Shown here piece after piece: positions 41,610 to 52,422 of a stretch of 55,549 nucleotides of DNA. The position numbers and the translations under genes are program-made. Position 1 is the stretch's first letter. Every line of letters starts with the position of its first letter. Source of the stretch: Roseovarius lutimaris (GTDB lineage Bacteria; Pseudomonadota; Alphaproteobacteria; Rhodobacterales; Rhodobacteraceae); NCBI RefSeq assembly GCF_900115165.1, contig NZ_FOVP01000022.1, positions 1 through 55,549 of the forward strand, written 5' to 3'. The notes beneath the pieces are model-generated. The model saw only the letters and a program-made list of their open reading frames with translations, ran no database searches and was not told the DNA's origin.

Positions 41610-42351
41610 GGGCCGTCTGGTCGGCCTGGTTTTGTTGGCCTTTGGCTCGCCCGCTATGGCCGCAACATGCGGCGCCGAGACATACGCCGGGCAAAGCTAT
41701 ACCCTGTGTGCGGTTGATCTCGATCGGGATGATCTTCGGCTGTTCCTGAATGATGCCAAAACCGGCGAGCCGCTTGGCAGTTTTGCAAATATCGACAGAC
41801 AGTTGGCGCCCGAGGGGCGCGCGCTTGTGTTTGGCATGAATGCGGGCATGTATCATGCGGATCGCCGCCCTGTCGGGCTTTATGTCGAAGATGGCCAGGT
41901 GGGGGCCTCTTTGGTGAAGCGCGCGGGGCCGGGGAATTTCGGCTTGCTGCCCAATGGTGTGTTTTGCATCCGCGAGGGGCGCGCCGATGTGATCGAGACC
42001 CTGCAGTTCGAGCGAGAGGCACCGGCATGCCGCTATGCCAGTCAGTCGGGGCCGATGTTGGTGATCGACGGCGCGCTTCACCCGCGATTTTTGCAAGACA
42101 GCGACAGCCGCTATATTCGCAACGGCGTGGGCACCTCGGCGGATGGGCGCAAGGCGTGGTTCGTGATATCCGACAGCCCGGTCAACTTTTACACGTTCGG
42201 CTCGTTCTTTCGCGACCACCTCAAGCTGTCGCAGGCGCTTTATTTCGATGGCAAGGTGTCGCGGCTTTATGCGCCGGGGCTTGAGCGGTTTGATCTTGGT
42301 TTTCCGCTGGGGCCGATGGTGGGGGTTGTGGCCCCGCGTGCGGCGCAGTGA
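41596..42351 (+). CDS. Phosphodiester glycosidase (DUF2233) family protein, secreted
   Basis: 251 residues with a signal peptide ([17 protein letters not shown]). The body matches the NAGPA/DUF2233 fold: [49 protein letters not shown] and [18 protein letters not shown]. In animals the family uncovers mannose-6-phosphate; bacterial members act on sugar phosphodiesters or remain unknown. The ATG at 41596 overlaps the rbfA end by 14 bases in another frame and is preferred to a longer frame starting inside rbfA. Confidence 0.88.
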   Translation: MSRIKGRLVGLVLLAFGSPAMAATCGAETYAGQSYTLCAVDLDRDDLRLFLNDAKTGEPLGSFANIDRQLAPEGRALVFGMNAGMYHADRRPVGLYVEDGQVGASLVKRAGPGNFGLLPNGVFCIREGRADVIETLQFEREAPACRYASQSGPMLVIDGALHPRFLQDSDSRYIRNGVGTSADGRKAWFVISDSPVNFYTFGSFFRDHLKLSQALYFDGKVSRLYAPGLERFDLGFPLGPMVGVVAPRAAQ

Positions 42352-42413
42352 TTGACGCGGGCGCGCGGGTCTACTAGGGGCTGACGCCTCAGAGGCATTA
42401 CAAAGGGCCGGGC

Positions 42414-43319
42414 ATGGCACGCAAACGCAAGGGACGCGACATTTCGGGCTGGTTGGTGGTGGACAAGCCTGCGGGCATGACCTCAACCAGTGTTGTCAAT
42501 AAGGTGAAATGGGCGCTTCAGGCCAAAAAAGCCGGGCATGCCGGCACGCTTGACCCGGAGGCGACCGGCGTTTTGGCCGTGGCCCTGGGCGAGGCGACCA
42601 AGACCGTGCCCTATATCACCGACGCGCTCAAGGCTTATGAGTTTTGCGTGCGTCTCGGGCAGGCCACGAATACCGATGATACCGAAGGCGAGGTGATCGC
42701 GCAGAGCGAGACGCGCCCGGATGATGCGGCGATCAAGGCGGCGCTTGGGGCCTTTGTCGGCGACATCATGCAGGTGCCGCCGAAGTATTCCGCCGTCAAG
42801 ATCGACGGTCAGCGCGCCTATAAACTGGCGCGCGATGGCGAGGATTTCGAGGTCGAGGCGCGCCCCTTGTGGGTGGACGAGCTTGTCATGACCGGGCGCC
42901 CCGACGCCGATCATGTGCTGCTTGAAATGATCTGTGGCAAGGGCGGCTATGTGCGCAGCATTGCCCGCGATCTGGGGAAGACATTGGGTTGTTACGGGCA
43001 TGTGGCCTGGCTGCGCCGGCTTTGGTCGGGGCCATTTGAGGCCAAGGATGGGGTGAGCATCGAGCAGATCAACGAGATGGCCCATAGCCCGGAGCTTGAT
43101 ACCTATATCCGCCCGCTGGAGGAAGGTTTGGCCGATCTGCCGATGGTGAGCGCCACAGCAGAAGGCGCGGCGCGGCTGCGCAACGGCAACCCCGGCATGG
43201 TGATCGCACAGGGCGTCGAATATGGCGATGAATGCTGGGCCGCCTTTGACGGGCATGCGGTTGCGGTGGGCCGATTCAAGGCCGGTGAATTGCACCCAAG
43301 CCGGGTTTTTAACCTATGA
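42414..43319 (+). CDS. truB: tRNA pseudouridine55 synthase
   Basis: 301 residues. The catalytic aspartate is Asp47 in [14 protein letters not shown], preceded by [16 protein letters not shown]; the [13 protein letters not shown] and [12 protein letters not shown] blocks complete the TruB fold. It makes pseudouridine at position 55 in the T-loop of tRNA. The DUF1643 gene starts inside its stop (ATGA), so the two are coupled. Confidence 0.97.
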   Translation: MARKRKGRDISGWLVVDKPAGMTSTSVVNKVKWALQAKKAGHAGTLDPEATGVLAVALGEATKTVPYITDALKAYEFCVRLGQATNTDDTEGEVIAQSETRPDDAAIKAALGAFVGDIMQVPPKYSAVKIDGQRAYKLARDGEDFEVEARPLWVDELVMTGRPDADHVLLEMICGKGGYVRSIARDLGKTLGCYGHVAWLRRLWSGPFEAKDGVSIEQINEMAHSPELDTYIRPLEEGLADLPMVSATAEGAARLRNGNPGMVIAQGVEYGDECWAAFDGHAVAVGRFKAGELHPSRVFNL

Positions 43320-43885
43320 GTGGCGGAGCGGCCCCTGACCACCTGCATGATCCGGGGGGCAAGGTGCGCCTTCGCCTGCCCGACGGGGTGATAGGCGGGG
43401 CGTCCTATTCGGACTGCGGGCGCTATCGGCAAATGCTGTCGCGCGACTGGACACCCGAGGGCACCGCGCCACGCACGGTGCTGTTCGTGGGCATGAACCC
43501 CTCGGTGGCAAGCGCCGAGGTGTCCGACCCGACCTGTCATCGCGAGTTGAGCTTTGCCAGGGATTGGGGCTTTACGCGCTATCTCAAGGGCAATGTGCTG
43601 GATTGGCGGGCGACCTCGCCCAGGGATATCCCGCGTGATCCTGGCGAGGCCTGTAGCGCGCTCAATATTCCGACGCTGGTGGATATGGCGCAAGAGGCCG
43701 AGTTTGTCGTGCTCGCCTATGGCAAGCTTCATGCGCGCTATCAGCCGGTGGTAAGTGCGGCGTTGCGCGCGATTGCCGAGACGGGGCGACCGCTGAAATG
43801 CCTGGGGCTGAACAAGGACGGATCGGCCAAACACCCGCTTTACCTGCGCAAGGATACACCGTTGAGGGACTATCCCGGACTGTGA
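43316..43885 (+). CDS. DUF1643-family protein
   Basis: 189 residues. The pattern [31 protein letters not shown] and [17 protein letters not shown] matches DUF1643, a soluble family of unknown function. GMNPS recalls the nucleotide- or uracil-glycosylase-like folds, but catalytic activity has not been established as far as I know. Overlap with truB suggests a link to nucleotide or RNA metabolism without proving it. A palindromic repeat and a shared terminator follow. Confidence 0.85.
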   Translation: MSGGAAPDHLHDPGGKVRLRLPDGVIGGASYSDCGRYRQMLSRDWTPEGTAPRTVLFVGMNPSVASAEVSDPTCHRELSFARDWGFTRYLKGNVLDWRATSPRDIPRDPGEACSALNIPTLVDMAQEAEFVVLAYGKLHARYQPVVSAALRAIAETGRPLKCLGLNKDGSAKHPLYLRKDTPLRDYPGL

Positions 43886-43893
43886 GGCAAGGG

Positions 43894-43916
43894 CAGAAAA
43901 TTAGAAGAATTTTCTG
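43894..43916. repeat. CAGAAAATT-N5-AATTTTCTG palindromic element, copy 1
   Basis: Arms at 43894-43902 and 43908-43916 are exact complements around a five-base loop. The same arms recur at 50217-50239. It starts nine bases after the DUF1643 stop. Confidence 0.8.
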
Positions 43917-43955
43917 AACCATTTTTTTCGCAGAAAAAAATGCCCCCGCGACGTA

Positions 43956-43983
43956 AAAGGGCGCTCAACTTGAGCGCCCTTTA
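43956..43983. terminator. Bidirectional terminator between the DUF1643 gene and degP
   Basis: AAAGGGCGCTCA (43956-43967) and TGAGCGCCCTTT (43971-43982) form a perfect 12-base-pair stem with a three-base loop. Its A and T ends allow function for both converging genes. Confidence 0.85.
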
Positions 43984-44005
43984 ATTCTGAACAAGGGTTC
44001 AAGGC

Positions 44006-45481
<1,476 letters not shown>

Positions 45482-45622
45482 ACCGAAATCTCCTTTGGTT
45501 GGTCTGACCTGGTCAAAGCGCCTTTGGCGCTTGCCTTGCCTATAGATGTAGGGGCGCTCGGGCGGATCGCCAAGGGCGCAACATGATGTCACGCCCATGT
45601 GAACCGTTTTGCACCGGATAAT

Positions 45623-45820
45623 TCAAGCGCCAAGGGTCTTGGCGGCCCAAACAAACAGCAGGCCGATCACGATGGCAATCAGCCCCAAAACCCGCCGGGC
45701 ATCGACGGGCAGGGCGCTGAGCGCGATCAACAGCTGGTCAATAAGCGAAGGGGCCAGTGCGTACACCAGCCCCTCGACAATCAGCACCAGCCCAAGAGCC
45801 AGAAGCGCTGTTTCGATCAT
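45623..45820 (-). CDS. DUF2065-family membrane protein
   Basis: 65 residues with two membrane segments (about 5-22 and 43-62), matching the DUF2065 type found between hflC and degP in alphaproteobacteria. Its ATG overlaps the hflC stop by four bases. Function is unknown; its fixed position suggests a part in HflKC/FtsH membrane quality control. Confidence 0.88.
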   Translation of the reverse strand: MIETALLALGLVLIVEGLVYALAPSLIDQLLIALSALPVDARRVLGLIAIVIGLLFVWAAKTLGA

Positions 45821-46695
45821 TCCGGGGCTGTTCCCGAGCGAAGGTAGTCGAAAAATTCGCTGTCCGGGGTCATGACCATCGAGGAATTGCTGCCTTTCAG
45901 CGATTTCTCATAGGCTTCAAGCGACCGGTAGAAGGCAAAGAACTCGGGGTCGGCGCCAAAGGCCTCGGCAAAGATCGCGTTGCGTTCGGCATCGGCCTCG
46001 CCTCGGATTACCTGCGCCTGACGTTCCGCATCCGAGAGGGTCTCGGTTACGGTCCTGTCGGCGAGGGCGCGCACGCGCTGTGCGGCCTCGTTACCACGCG
46101 CGATCTCGTCAGCGGCTTCCCGCTCACGTTCGGCGCGCATCCGGGCAAAGGTGGCCTCAAGGTTCTGCTCGGGCAGGTTGGTCTGTTTTAGGCGCACGTC
46201 AATCACGTCAAGCCCAAGACCTGCGGCGCTGCGCTGTGCGGCGGCCTGAATGCGACGCATCAGTTCGCGACGGTCCTCGGACAAGATCGTGTCGGAGGTG
46301 ACCTGATCGGCACCCAGAACCTCGCGGATTTGCGCGTTGAGGATCGACGACAGCCGATCCTCGGCAACCCGCAGGCCGCCAACACCAACCGCCTGACGGA
46401 ACTGCACCACATCGGCGATGCGGAACCGCGCGAAGGCGTCGACCACAAGGCGGCGATCGTCCGACGGCGTAACCTCAATCGTGTCGGTGTCAAGCGACAG
46501 GATGCGGTCGTCATAGCGCACGACCTCCTGGATGAACGGGATCTTGAAGGACATGCCCGGCTCTTCTTTCACCGATCTGATCTGACCGAATTGAAGCACA
46601 AGCGCCTTTTCACGCTCGTCCACCACAAAGATCGACGACAGGCCAAGAAAACCTGCAATGGCAAGGATCGGAATAAGGAATTTTGTTTTACCCAT
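45817..46695 (-). CDS. hflC: FtsH protease modulator HflC
   Basis: 292 residues. One N-terminal membrane anchor (KFLIPILAIAGFLGLSSIFVV) is followed by a band-7/SPFH domain (VDEREKALVLQFGQI, RFRIADVVQFRQAVG) and a long charged helix (about 190-260, including RAEREREAADEIARGNEAAQ). HflC and HflK form a membrane cage around FtsH hexamers. The ATG at 46695 is preferred to a longer frame overlapping hflK. Five bases separate it from the hflK stop. Confidence 0.94.
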   Translation of the reverse strand: MGKTKFLIPILAIAGFLGLSSIFVVDEREKALVLQFGQIRSVKEEPGMSFKIPFIQEVVRYDDRILSLDTDTIEVTPSDDRRLVVDAFARFRIADVVQFRQAVGVGGLRVAEDRLSSILNAQIREVLGADQVTSDTILSEDRRELMRRIQAAAQRSAAGLGLDVIDVRLKQTNLPEQNLEATFARMRAEREREAADEIARGNEAAQRVRALADRTVTETLSDAERQAQVIRGEADAERNAIFAEAFGADPEFFAFYRSLEAYEKSLKGSNSSMVMTPDSEFFDYLRSGTAPE

Positions 46696-46699
46696 GGTC

Positions 46700-47869
46700 T
46701 TAGTTCCCCTGTCCGGAGGTCGAGGTGTCACGACGCAGTTCATTCAATGGCAAATAGGGCACGACATTGTTGCCGCCCTCGCTGCCGACGATGGAGCTGT
46801 CGAGGATGGTCTTGTCGATTTCGCCCAGAACACGTTCCATGGTTTCAAGGTAAAGCCGCTTGCGGGTCACCTCGGGGGCCTTGGCGTATTCGGTCAGAAC
46901 CGAAGTAAAGCGGCTGGCGTCACCGGCGGCCTCGTTCACGACGCGGGCGCGATAGCCTTCGGATTGCTCAAGGTTTTGCGCCGCTTCACCACGGGCCTCG
47001 GCGAGAACGCGGTTGGCATAGGCATCGGCCTGACGTTGCAGGCGATCACGTTCCTGTTCGGCGGCCTGCACTTCGCGAAAGCTGTCGATGACTTCGCGCG
47101 GCGGATCGGCCTTGTCGAGGTTGACCCGGACAATGCGAATGCCGCTGTCATATTCGTCAAGCGTGGCCTGAATGTTTTCCATCGCGGTATCGGCAATGAT
47201 CCCACGGTCACGGTTGAGGATCGGTGCCAGGTTCGAGGCGGCGATAATTTCACGCATCACCGATTCCGACACCGCCTGAACGGTCTGTTGCGGGTCGCGG
47301 ATGTTGAACAGCAATTTCGACGGGTCGGAAATGTTCCAGACCACCTGAAAGTCAATATCCACGATATTGGCATCCGTGGTCAGCATAAGGCCGTCGTTGC
47401 GCGCGCCCTGACGGCGACCGATTTCCTCGGTGCGTTCCGAGGTGACATTGATCACTTCGGCGCTCACGAGCGGCCAAGGGGCAAAGTTCAGGCCGGGATT
47501 GCCGGTCTGGTAATACTTCCCGAGGAAAAGCTCGACCGATTGTTCTTCGGGTTTGACGGTGTAAACGCTGGCAAATACCCAGAGCGCCGCAGCACCAAGA
47601 ACCGCAAGGCCAATCGTGCCCTTGCCAATGCCCGGGCCGCCATCGCCGCCACCTGAGCCGCCGCGATTGGCTCCGTCGCCACCGCGACCGCCCATCAGAA
47701 CGCGAAGCTGATCCTGGCCTTTGCGGACAAGTTCGTCAATCTCGGGCAGTTGCGGTCCACCTTCCGGCGGACGTCGCCCACCACCGTTGTTGCGGTTGCG
47801 GTCGTCATCACCGCCACCCCCGCCCGAGTTTCCGCCGCCGCCCCATGGGCCGCCAGAATTTCCAGCCAT
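46700..47869 (-). CDS. hflK: FtsH protease modulator HflK
   Basis: 389 residues. The glycine/asparagine/arginine-rich N-terminus (about 1-85, low complexity) precedes one membrane segment (about 88-108, GLAVLGAAALWVFASVYTV) and an SPFH domain (VDIDFQVVWNISDPSKLLFNI). Helical coiled-coil sequence runs from about 240 to 330. It partners with HflC encoded immediately downstream. The start at 47869 follows a GGAAGAG-like ribosome-binding region. Confidence 0.94.
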   Translation of the reverse strand: MAGNSGGPWGGGGNSGGGGGDDDRNRNNGGGRRPPEGGPQLPEIDELVRKGQDQLRVLMGGRGGDGANRGGSGGGDGGPGIGKGTIGLAVLGAAALWVFASVYTVKPEEQSVELFLGKYYQTGNPGLNFAPWPLVSAEVINVTSERTEEIGRRQGARNDGLMLTTDANIVDIDFQVVWNISDPSKLLFNIRDPQQTVQAVSESVMREIIAASNLAPILNRDRGIIADTAMENIQATLDEYDSGIRIVRVNLDKADPPREVIDSFREVQAAEQERDRLQRQADAYANRVLAEARGEAAQNLEQSEGYRARVVNEAAGDASRFTSVLTEYAKAPEVTRKRLYLETMERVLGEIDKTILDSSIVGSEGGNNVVPYLPLNELRRDTSTSGQGN

Positions 47870-47936
47870 GCATCTCTTCCCTTTTTGTCTCGTCTCACAC
47901 GACGTTGTTATCTACCTGTGCAGTACAGGCAAAAAA

Positions 47937-49292
47937 TCAACCCGCCCGGACCGGTGTTTTCAGTGTAACAAGCTCTTCCGACATGGTCGGATGCACCGCG
48001 ACGGTGCGATCGAAATCTTCCTTGGTGGCGCCCATCTTGACCGCAATACCGGCCAGCTGAATCATTTCGCCCGCCCCCGGCGCGACAATATGACAACCCA
48101 GAACCTTGCGGGTCTCCTTGCTGACGATCAGTTTCATCAACACCCGATCGGGGCGATCGGCAAAGGCGGACTGCATCGGGCGGAACGAGGTCGAATAGAC
48201 CTCGACCGGTTCTTGCCCGCGCGCCGCCTCCTCGGAAAGGCCGACGGTGCCCATCTCGGGCTGGGTGAAAATCGCGGTCGGGATAAGGTCGTGATCGACC
48301 GGCGTCGGATTGCCGTTGAATACGGTTTCGACAAAGGCCATGCCCTCGCGGATCGCCACCGGCGTCAGGTTGACCCGGTCGGTCACATCGCCAATCGCAT
48401 AGACCGAGGGCACGCCGGTCTGGCTATATTCGTCAACCAGGATTTCGCCACCGCGCCCGGTTTTCACACCCGCCGCCTCAAGGCCAAGATCCTCGGTGTT
48501 GGGGGCGCGCCCCGTCGCGAACATGACCTTTTCGAACACCTCTTCCGAGCCATTGGTCGAGGTCACGCGATAGCCGCCCTCATCTTCGACCATATTCTCG
48601 ATATTGGTGCCAAGGTGCAGGTTGATGCCCGATTGGATCATTTCTTCGGAGACCAGCCCGCGCGCCTCTTCATCAAATCCCCGCAGGATTTGCGCGCCGC
48701 GATAAAATTGCGTGACCCTGACGCCCAGCCCATTGAGAATGCAGGCGAATTCACAGGCGATATAGCCGCCGCCGATGATCAGCATGGATTTCGGCAACGT
48801 CTCCAGATGGAAAATATCGTTGCTGGTGATGGCATGCTCGGCCCCCGGAAGATCGGGTTTCACGGGGCGCCCGCCGGTGGCGATCAGGATGTGCCTGGCG
48901 CTTTTGCGGCTGCCATCCGAGAGCTCGACAGTATGCGGATCAACCAGTCTTGCGCGGGCATCAAAGCTCTCAACTCCGTTGGTTTTCAGGATTCCGCGAT
49001 AGACATTTTCAAGCCGGTCCAGCTCTGCATGAAGCTTGTCGCGAAACGCCAACCAGTCAAAGCCACCGGCATGCACGGTCCAGCCATAGGCCTGGGCATC
49101 GGCAATCGCACCGGGGTATTCGCTGGCAAACACCATCAGCTTTTTGGGCACACAGCCCCGGATCACGCAGGTGCCACCATAGCGGTCCTCTTCGGCCAGA
49201 GCCACGCGGGCACCGCCCTGTGCCGCCACCCGTGCGGCGCGCACCCCGCCCGAGCCGCCGCCGATCACGAAAAGATCATAGTCGAATGTCAT
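47937..49292 (-). CDS. gor: Glutathione-disulfide reductase
   Basis: 451 residues of the class I pyridine-nucleotide-disulfide oxidoreductases. FAD binding is shown by FVIGGGSGGVRAARVAA; the redox-active pair is in GGTCVIRGCVPKKLM; NADPH-binding IIGGGYIACEFACIL and the C-terminal HPTMSEELVTL histidine-glutamate block are present. It regenerates reduced glutathione in the cytoplasm. It lies 14 bases after rpiA and 67 bases before hflK in one direction. Confidence 0.95.
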   Translation of the reverse strand: MTFDYDLFVIGGGSGGVRAARVAAQGGARVALAEEDRYGGTCVIRGCVPKKLMVFASEYPGAIADAQAYGWTVHAGGFDWLAFRDKLHAELDRLENVYRGILKTNGVESFDARARLVDPHTVELSDGSRKSARHILIATGGRPVKPDLPGAEHAITSNDIFHLETLPKSMLIIGGGYIACEFACILNGLGVRVTQFYRGAQILRGFDEEARGLVSEEMIQSGINLHLGTNIENMVEDEGGYRVTSTNGSEEVFEKVMFATGRAPNTEDLGLEAAGVKTGRGGEILVDEYSQTGVPSVYAIGDVTDRVNLTPVAIREGMAFVETVFNGNPTPVDHDLIPTAIFTQPEMGTVGLSEEAARGQEPVEVYSTSFRPMQSAFADRPDRVLMKLIVSKETRKVLGCHIVAPGAGEMIQLAGIAVKMGATKEDFDRTVAVHPTMSEELVTLKTPVRAG

Positions 49293-49306
49293 GTTGCCCT
49301 CGATAT

Positions 49307-50095
49307 TCAGTCGTTCATGTCGGTGAAAAGGTTGTCGGTTTCGACGAAATCAAGACGATCCTCTTCGACGGTGCCCTCATTGATGTCACGCGTTTCCACC
49401 CGGCCATCGCCAAAGCCGAGGATCACCACATCGCAGATATCCAGAAACAGCCCGTTTTCAACCACCCCCGGCATTTGGTTCATTGCCATCGACAATTGAT
49501 GCGGATTGCCAATCCGGCCCAGATGCAGGTCAATGATGTAATTGCCCTCATCGGTGATGAACGGGCGCTCGCCATTCATTCGAAGCGTGGTGTCGCGCCC
49601 CAGCACATCCATCGAAATCAGCAATTCCTCGACCAGCGATTTGGTGGTCTGCCAGCCAAACGGGATCACCTCGACCGGCAGCGGAAAAGACCCGAGGCTT
49701 TCCACCTCTTTGCCGACATCGGCGATCACGATCATCTGGTCGCTGGCGGTGGCCACGATCTTTTCCTGCAAAAGCGCGCCGCCGCCGCCCTTGATCAGGT
49801 TCAGATTGCCGTCAAACTCATCCGCCCCGTCAATCGTCACATCAAGCCATTTGGCCTCGTCGAGACTGATCACCTCGATGCCAACCTCGCGGGCAAGCTC
49901 GGCGGTGCGTGTCGAGGTCGGCACGCCCTTGATCCTGAGCCCGTCATTGCGCACCATTTCCCCCAGACAGCGCACCATCCAGGCCGCCGTCGAACCGGTC
50001 CCAAGGCCGACGCGCATTCCGTCTTCGACATAATCGACGGACCGCTTGGCAGCGACGAATTTTGCCTTGTCGATGGGCGACAATTCTCCGGTCAT
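49307..50095 (-). CDS. rpiA: Ribose-5-phosphate isomerase A
   Basis: 262 residues from the ATG at 50095, preceded by TAGGAG; a longer frame starts six codons upstream. The sugar-phosphate site motifs are GLGTGSTAAWMV, TIDGADEFDGNLNLIKGGGGAL and KLVE-type distal residues. The enzyme interconverts ribose-5-phosphate and ribulose-5-phosphate in the pentose phosphate pathway. It heads the minus-strand group rpiA-gor-hflKC-DUF2065-degP. Confidence 0.96.
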   Translation of the reverse strand: MTGELSPIDKAKFVAAKRSVDYVEDGMRVGLGTGSTAAWMVRCLGEMVRNDGLRIKGVPTSTRTAELAREVGIEVISLDEAKWLDVTIDGADEFDGNLNLIKGGGGALLQEKIVATASDQMIVIADVGKEVESLGSFPLPVEVIPFGWQTTKSLVEELLISMDVLGRDTTLRMNGERPFITDEGNYIIDLHLGRIGNPHQLSMAMNQMPGVVENGLFLDICDVVILGFGDGRVETRDINEGTVEEDRLDFVETDNLFTDMND

Positions 50096-50182
50096 GAGGC
50101 GACTCCTATGCATGTTTGCCCGGGTTATATGAGACTTGACGATAAGGTGCGAGGGCGAATTGCCCGGCTTTTTGCACCTGTG

Positions 50183-50210
50183 GCTTCTTCTTGGAAAAAA
50201 TACTCCGGGG
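50183..50210 (-). repeat. GGAGTATTT...CCAAGAAGAAG intergenic repeat, copy 2
   Basis: On the minus strand this reads CCCCGGAGTATTTTTT then CCAAGAAGAAG. It lies upstream of rpiA, next to a palindromic element and a terminator-like hairpin. Confidence 0.75.
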
Positions 50211-50214
50211 GACT

Positions 50215-50241
50215 CCCAGAAAATTCAGCGAATTTTCTGGG
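50215..50241. repeat. CAGAAAATT-N5-AATTTTCTG palindromic element, copy 2
   Basis: CCCAGAAAATT (50215-50225) and AATTTTCTGGG (50231-50241) are exact complements around CAGCG. The inner nine bases of each arm are the same as in the copy at 43894. Confidence 0.8.
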
Positions 50242-50243
50242 AT

Positions 50244-50265
50244 GGGGGCAGCGCCCCCCTTTTTT
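50244..50265 (+). terminator. Terminator-like hairpin without an upstream plus-strand gene
   Basis: GGGGGC, a three-base loop and GCCCCC are followed by a run of T residues. In form it is a rho-independent terminator for the plus strand, but the flanking genes are both on the minus strand. Confidence 0.6.
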
Positions 50266-50381
50266 GACCGGACCTGTCCGCCTGCGTGACGGATAATTGC
50301 CTGAACCCGCGCATTCAGGCTCTGTTGGTAAAAAATCAAGCCGCGCGTTTGCAGGATTTCGAACAATGCCAGGGGGCTTGC

Positions 50382-51062
50382 CTAACCGAGATGGCTAACC
50401 TTGGGGATGCCATAAACCGGGGTATCCAGCCCCTCCATTCGCGCCTTGAGTTGCAGGGACAGGAATTGAGAATAGTGCCGCGATTGATGCAGGTTGCCGC
50501 CGTGAAACCACAGCGCCTCCTGCCGGGTGGGTTTCCACATATTGCGCCGTTCGCCCTCCCAAGGGCCGGGGTCTTTGGTGGTGTCCGAGCCAAGCCCCCA
50601 GCATTTGCCAACCTTGTCGGCCACGTCTTGACCGATCAGATCGGCTGCAAGTTTTGTGCCGCCATCCAGGATCACGCCATCAGGGGCGATTTCGGTCACT
50701 GACCGTGGGCCAGCTATCACCGGCGCGGGGGGCTCGACGATGATCGTGGGCACACCCAATCGCCGCAGGCGCGCGACAAGGCCGATGCCGCCCTGACCGC
50801 CGCCGATAATGACGACATAGGGCTGTTTGATATAGCCAAGTTCGCCAGCCGGTAGGCCTGGTCGCGGCAAGCTGATGGGTGAGCATATCGGCGATCTCGG
50901 CGCGCCCCTCGACGGTTTTTATGTTCCAGGTGAAGGTGACCAGATCGCGCCAATAACAATCCTCTTCGAACATATCCGTGACGCGCGCAATATCGCCTGC
51001 CTCAAGCGCTGCGCCGAACGCATCAAGAAGTTGCGTGACCTGATCACCGTATCCAGCATGTC
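50382..51062 (-). pseudogene. Decayed NAD(P)/FAD-dependent monooxygenase (NTF2-like plus FMO type)
   Basis: Pieces of one protein type appear in order in different frames. Near 51062 are MLDTV and, one frame off, TQLLDAFGAALEAGDIARVT and FEEDCYWRDLVTFTWNIKTV (an NTF2-like front part). Then from about 50880, in another frame, YVVIIGGGQGGIGLVARLRR gives a dinucleotide-binding motif. After a jump come LDGGTKLAADLIGQDVADK and the C-terminal KPTRQEALWFHGGNLHQSRH block. The family is about 600 residues, but only about 220 are left, with at least two frameshifts and a large internal deletion after TIIVE. It is a relic on the left of the epimerase gene and cannot make the full enzyme. Confidence 0.75.
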
Positions 51063-51149
51063 ATCCTCCCCGATGTGGGTAGGAGTATGGCATGGCTTGC
51101 ACGGCGGCGGTTGCAAGGTTATCGCTTTGATGAAAAAGGGCGCGTGTAA

Positions 51150-52163
51150 ATGACCAGGGTTTTCATCACCGGAACGGCCGGTTTTATCGGCTATCATCTG
51201 GCCAACCTGTTGCTCGATGAGGGGATCATCGTGCATGGCTATGACGGGATGACCGATTACTATGATGTGGCCCTGAAACATCGGCGTCATCAGATGCTGT
51301 TGCAAAAGCCGGGTTTTGTCGCCACCGAGGCGATGCTTGAGGATCAGCACGCGCTGGATCGCGCGATGGATGCCTGCGCGCCCGATATCATCGTGCATCT
51401 GGCGGCGCAGGCCGGGGTGCGCTATAGCCTTGAGAACCCGCGCGCCTATCTGGATGCCAATGTGATCGGCACGTTCAATGTGATGGAGGGCGTGCGTCGC
51501 CACGCGGTCAGGCATTTGCTCATGGCCTCGACATCCTCGGTTTATGGCGCAAACACCGAGATGCCCTACGGCGAGACCGACAAGGCCGACAGCCAGATGA
51601 CGATCTATGCCGCCACCAAGAAGGCGACGGAATCGATGGGCCATGCCTATGCGCATCTGTGGAACATCCCGACCACCATGTTCCGGTTTTTCACGGTTTA
51701 CGGGCCGTGGGGGCGCCCGGATATGGCGCTTTTCAAATTCGTTGATGCGATTTTGGCGGGGCGCCCGATTGATGTCTATAATCACGGCGAGATGTATCGC
51801 GATTTCACCTATGTCGAGGATCTGGTCCGCGGTATCCGTTTGTTGATGGATGCGGCGCCGGTGCGCCCTAAGAGCGCGCAGGAGATTGCCGAAGGCGACA
51901 GCCTGTCGCCGGTGGCGCCTTACCGTGTGGTCAATATCGGCAATTCCGACAAGGTGCGGCTGCTGGATTTCGTCGATGCGATCGAAGCCGAGTTGGGGGT
52001 GCCCGCGATCCGCAACATGATGGAGATGCAAAAGGGCGACGTGCCCGCCACCTGGGCCGATGCGCGCCTGCTTGAGAGCCTGACGGGATATCGCCCAAAG
52101 ACCGATGTGCGCGACGGCATCGCCCGGTTCGTGGCGTGGTTTCGCGAGTATTACGGAAGGTAG
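51150..52163 (+). CDS. NAD-dependent UDP-glucuronate 4-epimerase-like protein
   Basis: 337 residues of the extended SDR family. NAD-binding GTAGFIG is at 8-14 and the catalytic YAATK is Tyr153-Lys157, preceded by the STSSVYG serine block near 128-133. The N-terminal YDGMTDYYDVALKHRR, GVRYSLENPRAYLDANV and FFTVYGPWGRPDMA segments are those of UDP-glucuronate epimerases that supply UDP-galacturonate for envelope polysaccharides. It stands alone between a decayed monooxygenase and a probable IS relic, so related glycosyltransferase genes may lie elsewhere. Confidence 0.9.
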   Translation: MTRVFITGTAGFIGYHLANLLLDEGIIVHGYDGMTDYYDVALKHRRHQMLLQKPGFVATEAMLEDQHALDRAMDACAPDIIVHLAAQAGVRYSLENPRAYLDANVIGTFNVMEGVRRHAVRHLLMASTSSVYGANTEMPYGETDKADSQMTIYAATKKATESMGHAYAHLWNIPTTMFRFFTVYGPWGRPDMALFKFVDAILAGRPIDVYNHGEMYRDFTYVEDLVRGIRLLMDAAPVRPKSAQEIAEGDSLSPVAPYRVVNIGNSDKVRLLDFVDAIEAELGVPAIRNMMEMQKGDVPATWADARLLESLTGYRPKTDVRDGIARFVAWFREYYGR

Positions 52164-52180
52164 CGGATTTTCGCAGGTGT

Positions 52181-52211
52181 CGGAATTCGAGTATTTTCGC
52201 CAAGAAGAAAC
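52181..52211 (+). repeat. GAGTATTT...GCCAAGAAGAA intergenic repeat, copy 3
   Basis: Lies 18 bases after the epimerase stop and on the same strand. It contains GAGTATTTTCGCCAAGAAGA. Confidence 0.75.
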
Positions 52212-52284
52212 AGTAATCGTGCCATCGGCTTGCGCAGCGATCTGCGACGGCCTGGGCTCGGGTAGCGCACAATCACCATAACCC

Positions 52285-52356
52285 GGTTTGTCCACGGCTC
52301 CGCACAGCTTCGTTGCTCTGTGGGGGTACTCCGCCGTGCGGGGCCGTGGACAAACC
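52285..52356. repeat. Long inverted repeat (21-base arms)
   Basis: The left arm GGTTTGTCCACGGC-T-CCGCAC (52285-52305) pairs with GTGCGG-G-GCCGTGGACAAACC (52336-52356); only the one central position is unpaired. A 30-base loop separates them. It could form a stable hairpin or be a small mobile-element remnant. It lies directly next to the IS21-like repeats. Confidence 0.7.
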
Positions 52357-52370
52357 TAAATTCAACAAAG

Positions 52371-52413
52371 TGGCGCACTTTTGCTCCGGCGGCTGGTGCA
52401 GTTTTGGTCCGGC
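52371..52413. mobile_element. Probable end of an IS21-family element (direct repeats), relic
   Basis: Two 20-base direct repeats start at 52371 and 52394 with a 23-base period and share 17 of 20 positions; each has the form TGGYGCASTTTTGSTCCGGC. Multiple internal direct repeats near the ends are a hallmark of IS21-family elements, and similar GCACTTTTG/GCAGTTTTG repeats are, as I recall, found at ends of such elements in Rhodobacterales. No istA or istB gene remains here, and the second end is not identified. Confidence 0.45.
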
Positions 52414-52422
52414 CTTAACAGC

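Noticed and set aside
50919..52295. Minus-strand open frame of 458 codons
   Set aside because: Antisense to the epimerase gene, which carries clear SDR motifs.
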